Part shown: positions 1 through 8,848 of the stretch, piece after piece
Layout of the letters: each line of letters starts with the position of its first letter
Numbering within the stretch: position 1 is the first letter of the stretch
Assembly (NCBI GenBank): GCA_018263335.1
Contig: JADFCY010000004.1
Coordinates: 1 to 64,000 of the forward strand
Reading direction: 5' to 3'
DNA: 64,000 nt
Origin: Methanolinea sp.
GTDB taxonomy: Archaea; Halobacteriota; Methanomicrobia; Methanomicrobiales; Methanospirillaceae
Made by a program: the position numbers and the translations under genes
The notes under the pieces: generated by a model
Told to the model about the DNA's origin: nothing
What the model saw: only the letters and a program-made list of their open reading frames with translations
Database searches by the model: none

Positions 1-1
1 A

Positions 2-268
2 AAGCACTCTCCGCTGATCGGCACCTGGGAATGGTCCGACGGGAAGGGATACACCCAGCGCTACACCTTTGATGCAGACCATTCATTCCATGCAGAGGCG
101 CTTGGTCTTGCTTTTGAAGGAACCTGGGAGGAGATATCCCCCGGTCACTACGAGGTGACCTACTGGAACCAAAATGACGCGACGAAGTCTGAAAAATTCC
201 ATGATTCTCTCATCTATGATGAAAAAACGGACCGTATCTATCTCCCGGGACATGAGAGGGTTGGATGA
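2..268 (+). CDS. C-terminal end of an unrecognised protein, truncated by the window edge
   Basis: An open frame enters from the left edge and ends at TGA 266-268, giving 88 C-terminal residues. It is rich in aromatic residues and has two short motifs of the same kind, GTWEW and GTWEE, about 40 residues apart, which suggests repeated beta strands of a small barrel-like or secreted domain. I do not recognise the family, and no function can be given. The frame has normal codon use for this window and no internal stop, so I take it as the end of a real gene whose start lies upstream. Confidence 0.55.
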   Translation, partial: KHSPLIGTWEWSDGKGYTQRYTFDADHSFHAEALGLAFEGTWEEISPGHYEVTYWNQNDATKSEKFHDSLIYDEKTDRIYLPGHERVG

Positions 269-492
269 GTTCCGAACGAGTAGTCGGAGCATTGCGGCAT
301 GGGAAAAACCTGACCGTTCCAGGACGAGGGGCATGATTCACTCCGCCCGGCTCATTCATTCACCCGTGCAGGTACCAATTCAACATGAAAATGTGCATTA
401 AAAAAGGTTTAATTGAGTGAATAACTCTAAAAAAAAAGCGAAGTGGGGAATTAGTATTCCTTCACTTCCTCGATTGTTAAGATTGACGCATT

Positions 493-636
493 CTATTCAC
501 CACTTTCAATCCCGCTCATGCAGGCAGATCAGGAGCGGTAGGATTCTCCGACTGCAAGAATCCCTCCGTTCAAGGCCTTCAACCTGAACCGGTACTTGCC
601 TGCCCTGTCAGTGTATACTTCAAATTTCCCGGGTGC
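493..636 (-). pseudogene. DUF1508 (YegP-like) gene remnant with in-frame stop
   Basis: Reading the minus strand from 636, the frame encodes APGKFEVYTDRAGKYRFRLK and then a typical DUF1508 core ending GESYRS. A TGA stop at 529-531 follows. Beyond it the same frame continues SACMSGIESGE to TAG at 493-495, which matches the usual DUF1508 tail (residues of the type KxxCxNGIESV). So the stop sits inside the domain. No in-frame ATG, GTG or TTG precedes the domain before the tRNA gene. The simplest reading is a decayed single-repeat DUF1508 gene. A sequencing error at the TGA would not by itself supply a start codon. Confidence 0.6.
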
Positions 637-751
637 ACTATTGCTGCCAGCATTGCATAATACGGCACCTCTTTTTGATGGTATTGAGAGAGGGAATATC
701 CTAACATCGGTGAAGAATCCTCTAATCAGGTGAAAATACAGAAGAACAGGA

Positions 752-826
752 TGCTGCTATGGGGATTCGAACCCCAGTCGCGGGCGTGAGAGGCCCGCAT
801 GATTGGCCGGACTACACTATAGCAGC
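752..826 (-). tRNA. tRNA-Glu (anticodon CUC)
   Basis: On the minus strand a 75-nt cloverleaf is visible: acceptor stem GCTGCTA/TAGCAGC, T arm with GGTTCGAATCC, and a 7-nt anticodon loop CTCTCAC closed by CGGGC/GCCCG. The anticodon is CUC, reading GAG (Glu). The discriminator is A and no CCA is encoded. Confidence 0.93.
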
Positions 827-1017
827 AAATTGCCTGATGAGTTAGGACTTCCCGGCACTTATAATTGTTGATATTTCACCCGGAAGATCGCGCAGATCCC
901 AGGCATTCGCACCTGCTGCCAGTCGCGAAGGCATCTTTCATGCACGCAATCGCGTTGCTTTCGGGAGAGACCCACAACTATATGTCCGAAATCCCGCCAT
1001 TCATATAGGAACAGCGG

Positions 1018-2130
1018 ATGGCAGGCCTGGAAGAGCAGATAAAGGAGCTCGAGGACGAGCTGCAGAAGACGCCCTACAACAAGGCTACTGCCAAGCATAT
1101 CGGTCGGGTGAAGGCAAAGATCGCAAGGCTCCGGGACGAGGCGGTGAACCGGGCCATGCGTGCCGGCGGGGGAGGGGAAGGCTACTCGGTTAAAAAGTCA
1201 GGGGACGCCACCGTGGTCCTCGTGGGCTTTCCCTCGACCGGGAAGAGCACGCTCCTGAACACTCTCACCGGGACGAAGAGCGAGGTCGCGGCGTACGCGT
1301 TCACGACCCTGACCGTGGTCCCCGGCGCCCTTGAGCACAAGGGGGCGAGGATCCAGATCCTTGATATTCCGGGTCTCATTGCCGGTGCAGCAATGGGAAA
1401 AGGGCGTGGCAAGGAGGTGATCGGCGTGGTGAGGGGGGCAGACATGATCGTGATCCTCGTGGACGTCTTCAACGCACACCACGTGGACGTCCTGATGAAG
1501 GAACTGTACGATGCAGGGATCCGCATCAACAGGCCCCGTCCTGATATCACCATCAAGAAGACGGCCTTTGGAGGGGTGAGGATGAACCATGTCGGGATCC
1601 TTGACCTTGACCTCGAGGAGATCCGCTCCATTCTCTCCGAGAACAAGTTGATGAACGCGGATGTGCTGATCAGGGGGAACGCCACCCAGGATGATATTAT
1701 CGATGCGATGCTCGGCAACCGGGTCTATATTCCTGCGTTCGTGGCGGTCAACAAGGTCGACCTTGTTGACGATGCCGCACGCGAAGAGATAAAAAAAGAG
1801 ATCCTCACTCGTTTCGGGGAAGCACCACTGCTCATCTCGGCCCATACCGGTTACCACATGGAGGAGATGAAGGACGAGATTTATCACCGTCTTGGGTTCA
1901 TGCGGGTGTACCTCAAGCCCCAGAGCAGTGCCGCAGATCTTGAAGAGCCCCTCATCATCAGGGCCGGGAGCACTGTCGAAGATGTCTGCCGCAAGCTCCA
2001 TCGCGACTTCGTGGAGAGGTTCCGCTATGCCAGGGTATGGGGCCACTCGGTGAAGCACCCGGGGCAGCGCGTCGGGCTGCCTCACAGGCTCAAAGAAGGA
2101 GACCTCCTGACGATCATTATCGAGCACTGA
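1018..2130 (+). CDS. DRG-family GTP-binding protein with TGS domain
   Basis: A 370-residue protein of the archaeal/eukaryotic DRG (developmentally regulated GTP-binding, OBG-related) family, thought to act on the ribosome or translation. An N-terminal basic helical segment (about 1-60) precedes the G domain. P-loop GFPSTGKSTLL lies near residue 70, DIPGLI (G3) near 116, and NKVD (G4) near 245. The last roughly 75 residues form a TGS domain ending in the usual GDLLTIIIEH. The length matches the family. It is a single gene, downstream of tRNA-Glu on the other strand. Start ATG 1018 is the first in frame and gives the expected N-terminus. Confidence 0.93.
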   Translation: MAGLEEQIKELEDELQKTPYNKATAKHIGRVKAKIARLRDEAVNRAMRAGGGGEGYSVKKSGDATVVLVGFPSTGKSTLLNTLTGTKSEVAAYAFTTLTVVPGALEHKGARIQILDIPGLIAGAAMGKGRGKEVIGVVRGADMIVILVDVFNAHHVDVLMKELYDAGIRINRPRPDITIKKTAFGGVRMNHVGILDLDLEEIRSILSENKLMNADVLIRGNATQDDIIDAMLGNRVYIPAFVAVNKVDLVDDAAREEIKKEILTRFGEAPLLISAHTGYHMEEMKDEIYHRLGFMRVYLKPQSSAADLEEPLIIRAGSTVEDVCRKLHRDFVERFRYARVWGHSVKHPGQRVGLPHRLKEGDLLTIIIEH

Positions 2131-2270
2131 AGAGATCCGATCTGGGTGCCGTCTGATGAGACAACTTCACGCGCTCTATAGGAGAAGCAGTAAAAATTTG
2201 ATATATCCCCTTTGCAGATGTCTCCCTTTCTTTTTCCGGCAGGATACCGCACTCATTCCTGCAGGCTCGT

Positions 2271-2783
2271 TCATTTGAGTTGACGGATAAGAGCCGCGGC
2301 AAACTCCCTTGCAGCAGCAGGACCGTTTGCGGTGACCAGTGTCCCATCCACGATAACCGGCTTGTCGGAGAGTTTTACACCTTCCTTGAGCATCTCTCGC
2401 TTCGATTCCGGACTCATGTAGCAGGTGGCCGTCTTCCCTTTCAGGATCCCGGCGTGGGCGAGCACTACGGGAGAGAGACAGATTGCCCCCACCACTTTCC
2501 GGTTGCGATAAAAATACTTCACGAGCTGTATCAGCATCTCATGGTTCCAGAGGTGGGCCGGGGACCCGGATCCTCCGACGATCACGATGCCGGCGTAATC
2601 TCCCGGATCCACCTCCTCGAGGGAAAGCGAGGCTGTGGCCCGTGCCCCAAGCATCCCTTTACACTCCCCCTTTCTCGTGGAAGCGATGTCATAAGGGATC
2701 CCCGCGGTTTGAAAGGCGGCCAACGGTTCAGCAAGTTCCTCGTCGCGGAACTGGTCAGGTGGAATCACGACCAGGATCTTCAT
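2271..2783 (-). CDS. DJ-1/PfpI family protein
   Basis: A 170-residue class I glutamine amidotransferase-like protein of the DJ-1/ThiJ/PfpI superfamily (members include deglycases, chaperones and proteases). The order of elements fits: N-terminal MKILVVIPPDQFRDEEL, the GGSGSP turn near residue 70, and the nucleophile elbow with Cys in GAICLSPVVLAHAG near residue 100, followed by KGKTAT and a final TANGPAAAREFA. The residue after Cys is Leu rather than the common His/Ala, so the exact reaction cannot be assigned. It stands alone between a convergent GTPase gene and trm1. Confidence 0.88.
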   Translation of the reverse strand: MKILVVIPPDQFRDEELAEPLAAFQTAGIPYDIASTRKGECKGMLGARATASLSLEEVDPGDYAGIVIVGGSGSPAHLWNHEMLIQLVKYFYRNRKVVGAICLSPVVLAHAGILKGKTATCYMSPESKREMLKEGVKLSDKPVIVDGTLVTANGPAAAREFAAALIRQLK

Positions 2784-2913
2784 ACATTGAGTGGTTCCTC
2801 AACCAGGGATAAGAATGTTTTCTGCGGGCAAGCGCATGGGAGAAGAGGAGGGCCAGTGAGGAGGAACAATTTTTTCCGCGGTGCTCAACCTGGCCTTTCA
2901 GGTGCGGTCAGAT

Positions 2914-4041
2914 TTACTCTTCCCTGCGCCCGGCAATAAGCGCCTCCCGGATCACGTCCAGTGGGGCATTGGTCTTTATGGCAGTCCCACTGTAATGCGC
3001 TCTTGCCGCAGCATATCCCTGCGATGAGAGACGCTGGATGATGTCCGCAAGAGGGGGTGGAGAGAGCCTGAAATGCCTCGAGAGTACATGGTAATCGTAA
3101 TGGTACGAGGTATCAGGTTCGTCCCTGCAGGTCCTCACCAGATGCAGGAGCTGAGTCGCCTTGCCAAGCCTGAATTCCGGGATTGACGCTTCCATGCGCT
3201 CGAGTAACTCCTTGTCCTGCACTGCGCCGGTCCAGAGCGGGCCTATCGGAAGGAGCTTCCCGCCGCAAGAGGGGCAGGGCAGGGATTCGGGAAAAAGCCC
3301 CCTCTCTTCGGTTCGGAAAGGGCACGACCTGCACTGGAGGATGTAGCCCATCCTGGAGAGGGTTTTGTCCGCGGCCCCTGCTCCCCGTTGGAATCTGACC
3401 TGTACCCGGACGTAATGCTCTCGCGAGAAGCAGAAAAGCGGCTCAATGCCCCTGTCATACTTCACTGCTTCCCTCACCACGAACCCGAGGAGAATCCGCA
3501 ATGCGGTCTCGGCGTGGTACTCGTTGTTCATGGCCTGTGCAAAGTAGCGTCGTATTCCAGCCTTTTTGTGGGCGCCGCACAATGGAGCGGTATCCGTGGC
3601 AGTCACAAAGAGGTATCTGCCGCTCCCGCGAATCCCCGAGTCGATGAAGGGTGCGGGTGACCCGAACGGATCAAGGTCGACCGCCTCGAAGCACCTCCCT
3701 GAAAGGAGGACGTTTGTATCGGAGTGGACCACCTCTATGGGAAGGCCCAGGGACTCGGTATTCCTATGGATCAGTGCAACGGCTTCCCTGTCACGGTCGT
3801 TGATGGTGACAGGAACCCTGCATTCCGAGGCGACGCGGAGCCCACGGATGCCGGATGCGGCCATGGCGTCAAGATAATGTGCAGGAGAGAGAAGAGAGAC
3901 AAGGACGACGGTGGCGTCCCGGGAGAGTTCCATCTTCGGGTTATAAAAGACAGTGGCTGAGGCGGGAGGGAATGGGTGCGAGGGATCCTGCAATGGGATA
4001 AAAAACCTTGTATCTCCTTCTTTAGCCTCAATAAACTCCAT
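2914..4041 (-). CDS. trm1: tRNA (guanine26-N2)-dimethyltransferase Trm1
   Basis: A 375-residue SAM-dependent enzyme that methylates G26 (and often G10-region guanines) of tRNA. The family start is clear (FYNPKMELSRD near residue 35), as is the catalytic/SAM region DLDPFGSPAPFIDS near residue 125. A zinc-knuckle-like cluster CRSC...CPSCGG lies near residues 240-265, and the C-terminal domain ends ALIAGRREE. The length matches archaeal Trm1. Start ATG 4041 leaves a 60-nt gap to the divergent tRNA-Arg at 4101, so the enzyme lies beside one of its likely substrate classes. Confidence 0.95.
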   Translation of the reverse strand: MEFIEAKEGDTRFFIPLQDPSHPFPPASATVFYNPKMELSRDATVVLVSLLSPAHYLDAMAASGIRGLRVASECRVPVTINDRDREAVALIHRNTESLGLPIEVVHSDTNVLLSGRCFEAVDLDPFGSPAPFIDSGIRGSGRYLFVTATDTAPLCGAHKKAGIRRYFAQAMNNEYHAETALRILLGFVVREAVKYDRGIEPLFCFSREHYVRVQVRFQRGAGAADKTLSRMGYILQCRSCPFRTEERGLFPESLPCPSCGGKLLPIGPLWTGAVQDKELLERMEASIPEFRLGKATQLLHLVRTCRDEPDTSYHYDYHVLSRHFRLSPPPLADIIQRLSSQGYAAARAHYSGTAIKTNAPLDVIREALIAGRREE

Positions 4042-4100
4042 TACCGGAAATGTGGCGGTTCGACAGCCTTATACCTTCTCTTCGATAATTGATATAGGCA

Positions 4101-4175
4101 GGGCGTGTGGCCTAGTCAGGATAGGGCGGCAGCCTCCTAAGCTGTAGGTCGGGGGTTCAAATCCCCCCACGCCCG
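4101..4175 (+). tRNA. tRNA-Arg (anticodon CCU)
   Basis: A 75-nt cloverleaf with acceptor stem GGGCGTG/CACGCCC, T arm GGTTCAAATCC, and anticodon loop CTCCTAA closed by GCAGC/GCTGT. The anticodon CCU reads AGG (Arg). The discriminator is G and no CCA is encoded. Immediately after it, 4176-4183 is a T run (seven T, then A), a likely transcription stop. Confidence 0.93.
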
Positions 4176-4263
4176 TTTTTTTATTGTCTCCCTTCTCTTC
4201 CCCGTACCATATTATATCATCCGGGGTTGCACTTAGAGTCCGGGTGAAAAGGAGGAAGGCGAC

Positions 4264-5106
4264 ATTCTCCCAGAATTCCCCTATGTCCGGGTTATCCGCC
4301 CGCTCAACGCCACGGTTGCCGGGTGTGCAGCCATTATTGGTTACCTCATGGCGACCGGGACTCTGGTCTCCGGGGCATTGATACTGTTCCTCGTCGTATT
4401 CCTTGTCACAGGGGCGGGAAATGCCATCAACGACTACTTCGACGTTGAGATTGACCGCATCAACCGCCCTGACCGTCCGATCCCTTCCGGGGCTGCCAGT
4501 GCAAAAGGGGTTTTTATCTATTCCGCGATCCTCTTTTTTAGCGGAATTACACTCTCGCTCCTGACAAACGCGTTCTGTGTCGCGATCGCGGTTGCAAACT
4601 CAATTCTGCTCATCTGGTATGCTGCTTCACTGAAGAGGACTCCGGGTGCAGGGAATGCAGTAATCTCTTACCTTACAGCCTCAATCTTCCTCTTCGGGGG
4701 AGCGTATGCAGGCCCTGACGGCCTCCTGGTGGTGACACCTCTTGCCCTCATCACCTTCTTTGCCATGCTCGCCCGGGAGATATGGAAAGATGCAGAGGAT
4801 CTTGAGGGGGACCTTGCACAGGGAGCCGAGACCCTCCCTATCCGCATCGGGGTCTTGCCTGCCGTACGCCTTGGATTCTTATTCCTTGCAGGAGCGATCT
4901 TCGCAAGCGTTGTTCCTGTCATCTGGTGGGGGCCGTATTACCTTGCCGGGATAGCCTGTGTTGATCTCCTCGTCTTATGGGTTGGCATCAAAGCCCTGGG
5001 CTGCAAGACTGCAGCCTGCCTGAAGAAATCACGGGTCACCACGCTCGTGAAATATGCGATGTTTCTCTCTCTCGTGGTGTTCGCTGTCTCCGCGGTCCTG
5101 CTATGA
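4264..5106 (+). CDS. UbiA-family prenyltransferase, probable digeranylgeranylglyceryl phosphate synthase, apparent AUU start
   Basis: Membrane enzyme that attaches the second geranylgeranyl chain to geranylgeranylglyceryl phosphate in archaeal ether-lipid synthesis. The first Asp motif NDYFDVEIDRINRPDRPIPS and a second Asp-rich loop (KDAEDLEGD) are present, with about eight membrane segments. The first in-frame ATG (4348) would remove the conserved RPLNA segment. The frame is open from 4237 and contains no ATG, GTG or TTG before 4348. An ATT at 4264 lies 7 nt after a strong Shine-Dalgarno GGAGGA (4251-4256) and gives a family-length 280-residue protein beginning LPEFPYVRVIRPLNA after the initiator. 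The AUU start is inferred. A small sequence error is the alternative. Confidence 0.85.
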   Translation: MLPEFPYVRVIRPLNATVAGCAAIIGYLMATGTLVSGALILFLVVFLVTGAGNAINDYFDVEIDRINRPDRPIPSGAASAKGVFIYSAILFFSGITLSLLTNAFCVAIAVANSILLIWYAASLKRTPGAGNAVISYLTASIFLFGGAYAGPDGLLVVTPLALITFFAMLAREIWKDAEDLEGDLAQGAETLPIRIGVLPAVRLGFLFLAGAIFASVVPVIWWGPYYLAGIACVDLLVLWVGIKALGCKTAACLKKSRVTTLVKYAMFLSLVVFAVSAVLL

Positions 5107-5267
5107 GCCTCCGCATGAACAATGCGCAGTTCTCCCATTCCCTCACCCCAGAAAAGCATGGACCCGTCTAAAAAGGACAATCGCGGACAACGCCGACAAT
5201 CACCTCTGGTGCCCGGATCCCCCTTGGGGACGCGAATCAAGTATACGAATCAGGGGAGGATATCGTC

Positions 5268-5990
5268 TCATTGCTCCCCTGGAAACGGGTAATTGTTCAA
5301 CTCCGTAACCTCGGGAGGGATATCCCGGGGAGGAACGCCGAGGGTTGCAACCTCCATCACCTTGTCCCAGGCAACGAGGGTCTCGACGCACCCGTCCTTG
5401 AGAGACACCACCCCCATCGAGACGAGCCCCATCTTGTCCGACATCTCGAGGCCTTCTTTCACTTCGGAGAGGCAGCCGACACCTAGGATAGCGCGGGGAT
5501 GGTATTTTTTGACCATGCGCTTTATAAACGACGAACCGGGAACGATGAATACCCTGTAGCCCATCTTCTCGAGAACCTTTTTCCAGAACCCAATCGGGCA
5601 ACTGCCACAGGTCCTGCACTTCAGCCCCTCTGGCGAGAGGTGGGCAGGGCAATGGGATGACCGCAGGCACTGGGGGAAGAAGATAGCACGTTCCGTGACG
5701 GGGATCTCGGAGTAACTCTTCTTGTTCATGGTATTGTGCAGGCTGATAAAAAAATTCAGGACTTCACTGTCCTCAAGGCCGAATAGGCGGAAGAGCGATT
5801 TCGCGAGTCCTTCGACGAGCACCATCCCGGCTTTGAGAAAACGGGGAAAGTAAAGTCTGCCGGTATTGATGGAATAGATGGAAAGTGCGACGAGGATGAG
5901 TGCAAAGAAGAAGATCCCGATGATGACCACAATTGTGATCTCGCCGATGAAAAAGACCAGGTTCTGCCATAGCATGGTGTCAATCTGCAC
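5268..5990 (-). CDS. DUF116 domain protein, membrane-anchored
   Basis: A 240-residue protein with an N-terminal membrane segment (about residues 10-45) followed by a DUF116 domain. Conserved Cys are visible at FFPQCLRSSHCPA, LKCRTCGSCPIGFW and GVGCLSE, suggesting a metal or Fe-S site, and PGSSFIKRM is typical of the family. DUF116 proteins are common in archaea and clostridia and have no settled function. It is the last gene of the minus-strand operon, 14 nt downstream of mtnA, so it is probably co-expressed with mtnA and the HdrA-like gene. Confidence 0.88.
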   Translation of the reverse strand: MQIDTMLWQNLVFFIGEITIVVIIGIFFFALILVALSIYSINTGRLYFPRFLKAGMVLVEGLAKSLFRLFGLEDSEVLNFFISLHNTMNKKSYSEIPVTERAIFFPQCLRSSHCPAHLSPEGLKCRTCGSCPIGFWKKVLEKMGYRVFIVPGSSFIKRMVKKYHPRAILGVGCLSEVKEGLEMSDKMGLVSMGVVSLKDGCVETLVAWDKVMEVATLGVPPRDIPPEVTELNNYPFPGEQ

Positions 5991-6004
5991 AGCGCTGCAT
6001 CTCC

Positions 6005-7054
6005 CTACATCCCACCGGCCCTTCTGGCTGTCTCGATCTTCTCCCAGTCAACCGGGGGCTCGATGACGCCAATATCAGTAATGAAAGCGGTAACCAGTTC
6101 ATGGGGCGTGAGATCGAATGCATAATTCCTGACATCCACGCCTTCCGGAACCGTCACTGCACCTCCGCATGATGCAACTTCCTTCCTGTCCCTCTCCTCG
6201 ATTGTGACATCGCCTCCCGAACGGCCTGGGTCGAATGTGGAGAGCGGGGCAGCAACGTAGAATGGTATCCCGTGGAAGCGGGCGGAAACGGCGTGCATGT
6301 AAGTGCCGATCTTGTTGAATACCGCATCAGTGGTGATCCGATCGGCACCCACTATCACTATGTCAACTTCACCCCGTTTCATCAGGAATGCCGCAGACGA
6401 GTCAGGGATCACTGTCACGGGTATGCCGTCTCTCTGGAGTTCCCACGCGGTGAGACGGGCTCCCTGGAGAAGGGGGCGGGTCTCGCAGGCGAACACCTGC
6501 ACTTCTGCTCCCGCCTCCACTGCAGAGCGGACGACGCCGAGTGCGGTCCCCCACTCGCTGCACGCGAGCGCTCCTGCATTGCAATGGGTGAGCACCGCAG
6601 TGCGGCCCCGGATGAGGGAGGCGCCATGGGTGCCCAGTTCACGGCAGGCCCGGGCATCTGCAGAGGCAAATAGGCGTGCGGCATGCAACGAGTCTGCCCT
6701 TGCAGCAGAAACGGAATGGGCGTCTTCGACTGCCCGCATTACGAAATCAACGCCAGTGGAGAGGTTCACTGCAGTGGGCCTCGCTCCCCTGATGCGTGCC
6801 GCTTCGACCCAGAGTGCCCGCATGAAGCGGGAATGCTCCTTCTCTTTGATCTTCCTGCTCGCAAGCACCACCCCGTAGGCCCCTGCGACGCCGAGTGCGG
6901 GAGCCCCGCGGACCTCCAATCGTCGTATTCCTGAGATGAGACGGTCAACCGACCGGCATCGGACCAGCCGGTAATGTCCCGGCAACTGGGTCTGGTCGAT
7001 GAACGTGACTGCCCCCTCATCGTCATCCCAGGATATCGTCTCCACCGCTTTCAT
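6005..7054 (-). CDS. mtnA: S-methyl-5-thioribose-1-phosphate isomerase-like protein
   Basis: A 349-residue member of the eIF2B-like/MtnA family, which isomerises methylthioribose-1-phosphate to methylthioribulose-1-phosphate in methylthioadenosine or 5'-deoxyadenosine salvage. Visible motifs are RGAPALGVAGAYG near residue 50, THCNAGALACSEWGTALG near 155 and the metal/active-site GADRITTDAVFNKIGT near 235. These are the MtnA type rather than the regulatory aIF2B type. It overlaps the HdrA-like stop by 4 nt (ATGA), which implies translational coupling. A related ribose-1,5-bisphosphate isomerase function is less likely but not excluded. Confidence 0.9.
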   Translation of the reverse strand: MKAVETISWDDDEGAVTFIDQTQLPGHYRLVRCRSVDRLISGIRRLEVRGAPALGVAGAYGVVLASRKIKEKEHSRFMRALWVEAARIRGARPTAVNLSTGVDFVMRAVEDAHSVSAARADSLHAARLFASADARACRELGTHGASLIRGRTAVLTHCNAGALACSEWGTALGVVRSAVEAGAEVQVFACETRPLLQGARLTAWELQRDGIPVTVIPDSSAAFLMKRGEVDIVIVGADRITTDAVFNKIGTYMHAVSARFHGIPFYVAAPLSTFDPGRSGGDVTIEERDRKEVASCGGAVTVPEGVDVRNYAFDLTPHELVTAFITDIGVIEPPVDWEKIETARRAGGM

Positions 7055-8334
7055 CGGGAAGACCCGTCCTTGTTCGCGTCGAGGAAGGCCCGCATTGCCG
7101 CAGCTCCCGCATGCGCAACACAGTCGGGGATATCCCTTGGTTGGGTCGCGGTCCCTGCCAGGTATATTCCAGGCCTTATCGTTGCCACGGTCTCTATCTT
7201 GTCATCAAGTGGCTTGAGAAACCCGGTGTCCTCGCGCGGGATGCCAAAGAGGGTGGCGATAGCCCCCGAATCTATGGATGCCTGGAGGCCTACCGAGAGA
7301 ACGACCAGTTCGGGCTTGAGATCAAGCATCTCTCCGCTTTCCGTGTTCTCGACCCGTAGAGCGAGCGTATCTCCACGGTCAAGTATCTCGGCTGGCAATC
7401 CACGGACGAAATGAACACCGGCGTCCACCGCACGCTGGTAGTACTCCTCGTAACCCTTGCCATACGCCCTGATATCCATGTAGAGGATGGTCACTTCGGT
7501 CTCGGGGTATTTTTCCTTTATGAGAATGGCATTCTTGATCGCATACATGCAGCAGACCCCCGAGCAGTATGGCCTTCCGAGCTGCATGTCCCTTGAGCCC
7601 ACGCACTGGACAAAGACAATTGAGCGCGGCGTCGTTCCATCCGAAAGCCTCCGAATCATACCCCCGGTCGGCCCGCTGGCATTCATCATCCGCTCGAACT
7701 CAAGGCTCGTGATCACGTCAGGGAAGCGCAGGTAGTGGAACTGCTCCTTGCCCGCCGCGTCGAAGACATCGTAACCGCAGGCAATGATCACGCTCGCTGC
7801 GTCTACTACACACTCCTGCCCGAAATCTTCTTTCCTGATGGCCTCCCTGCCGCAGACATCGTAGCAGAGGCCGCACTCGATGCAGTGCTCGGGGTCCTTG
7901 ACGACGATATCCGGGACCGCCTGCTGGTGGGGTTTATAGATGGCTTTCCTGACCCCTATGCCCGCATCAAACCGGTTGTATACCTCGACGGGGCAGACCT
8001 CGATGCAGTCTCCGCACCCATTGCAGCGTTCTTCATCAATGTAGCGCGGCATCTTGGTGATGGTGACGGAAAAATGCCCGGCCTCACCCGAGATCGCACT
8101 CACCCTTGCGCATGTGTGGGTATGGATTCTGGGGTGCCGGTATACGTCCATCATCTTGGGCGAGAGAATGCACATGGAGCAGTCATTTGTGGGGAATGTC
8201 TTGTCGAGCATCGCCATGTGGCCACCGATGGAAGGCTCTCTCTCGACCAGATGGACGTCAATCCCGTGGTTGGCGAGGTCGAGGGCCGCCTGGATCCCGG
8301 TAACCCCCCCGCCAATGATCACCACGTCAGGCAT
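7051..8334 (-). CDS. HdrA-like FAD/Fe-S oxidoreductase, short form
   Basis: A 427-residue flavoprotein related to heterodisulfide reductase subunit A. N-terminal FAD-binding GGGVTGIQAALDLA is followed by an HdrA-type Cys segment (NDCSMCILSPKMMDVYRHP). Two [4Fe-4S] ferredoxin motifs follow, CNGCGDCIEVCP and CIECGLCYDVCG. The end is FAD-domain-like (GIYLAGTATQPRDIPDC). It lacks the extra N- and C-terminal regions of full-length (about 650-residue) HdrA. Start ATG 8334 was chosen because the Rossmann fold begins there; the frame stays open upstream into the preceding gene, but those 66 residues look like out-of-frame shadow. It overlaps the upstream gene by 8 nt. Likely role: electron transfer with an unknown partner. 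Confidence 0.88.
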   Translation of the reverse strand: MPDVVIIGGGVTGIQAALDLANHGIDVHLVEREPSIGGHMAMLDKTFPTNDCSMCILSPKMMDVYRHPRIHTHTCARVSAISGEAGHFSVTITKMPRYIDEERCNGCGDCIEVCPVEVYNRFDAGIGVRKAIYKPHQQAVPDIVVKDPEHCIECGLCYDVCGREAIRKEDFGQECVVDAASVIIACGYDVFDAAGKEQFHYLRFPDVITSLEFERMMNASGPTGGMIRRLSDGTTPRSIVFVQCVGSRDMQLGRPYCSGVCCMYAIKNAILIKEKYPETEVTILYMDIRAYGKGYEEYYQRAVDAGVHFVRGLPAEILDRGDTLALRVENTESGEMLDLKPELVVLSVGLQASIDSGAIATLFGIPREDTGFLKPLDDKIETVATIRPGIYLAGTATQPRDIPDCVAHAGAAAMRAFLDANKDGSSR

Positions 8335-8818
8335 AGAGGTAGCTCCTTGCCAACTCCCAGTAATTCCTGGCGTTCTGAACGATATGCGCTCTCTGGGCAT
8401 CTGTAACCGGTTTGATCGCCTTTCCTGGAACGCCCACGACCACTGATCCTTGGGGGATTTCGGCACCTTCTGTGACCACTGATCCGGCTCCGAGGAGGCA
8501 GTCCTCTCCCACCACCGCGCCGTTGAGCACAATGGCCCCCATTCCCACGAGGACCCTGTCAGAGATAGTACAGCCGTGGAGGATGGCCCCGTGACCTATA
8601 GAGACATCGCATCCAATCCGCACTGGGAACCCCTTGCTTGTGTGGATCACTGCATTGTCCTGCACATTCGACCGGTCTGCAATAACGATCTTATCCCTGT
8701 CTCCACGGACCACTGCGCCAAACCAGATGCTCACTTCGGACCCAATCTCCACGTCCCCGAGCACCGTGGCATTCTCTGCAACAAAGGTCTCTGCCGTGCG
8801 CGTACGACCAACAGCCAT
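8327..8818 (-). CDS. Gamma-carbonic anhydrase / hexapeptide-repeat protein
   Basis: A 163-residue left-handed beta-helix protein with many hexapeptide repeats (for example LGDVEIGSEVSIWFGAVVRG). The three zinc-ligand histidines expected of gamma-class carbonic anhydrases are present: His in NAVIHTSKG, and two in SIGHGAILHGC. These proteins interconvert CO2 and bicarbonate, or act as acyltransferase-like scaffolds (PaaY/YrdA type). The short form lacks the acidic loop of Methanosarcina Cam. It is the first gene of the operon with hdrA-like, mtnA and DUF116, divergent from coaD with only 30 nt between. Confidence 0.9.
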   Translation of the reverse strand: MAVGRTRTAETFVAENATVLGDVEIGSEVSIWFGAVVRGDRDKIVIADRSNVQDNAVIHTSKGFPVRIGCDVSIGHGAILHGCTISDRVLVGMGAIVLNGAVVGEDCLLGAGSVVTEGAEIPQGSVVVGVPGKAIKPVTDAQRAHIVQNARNYWELARSYLYA

Positions 8819-8848
8819 AATAGCATTAAAAAATCAATATCAGGCACC

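Noticed and set aside
529..531. TGA in the DUF1508 frame as selenocysteine
   Set aside because: The position is not a redox Cys in the family, no SECIS-like element was noticed, and the frame also lacks a start codon.
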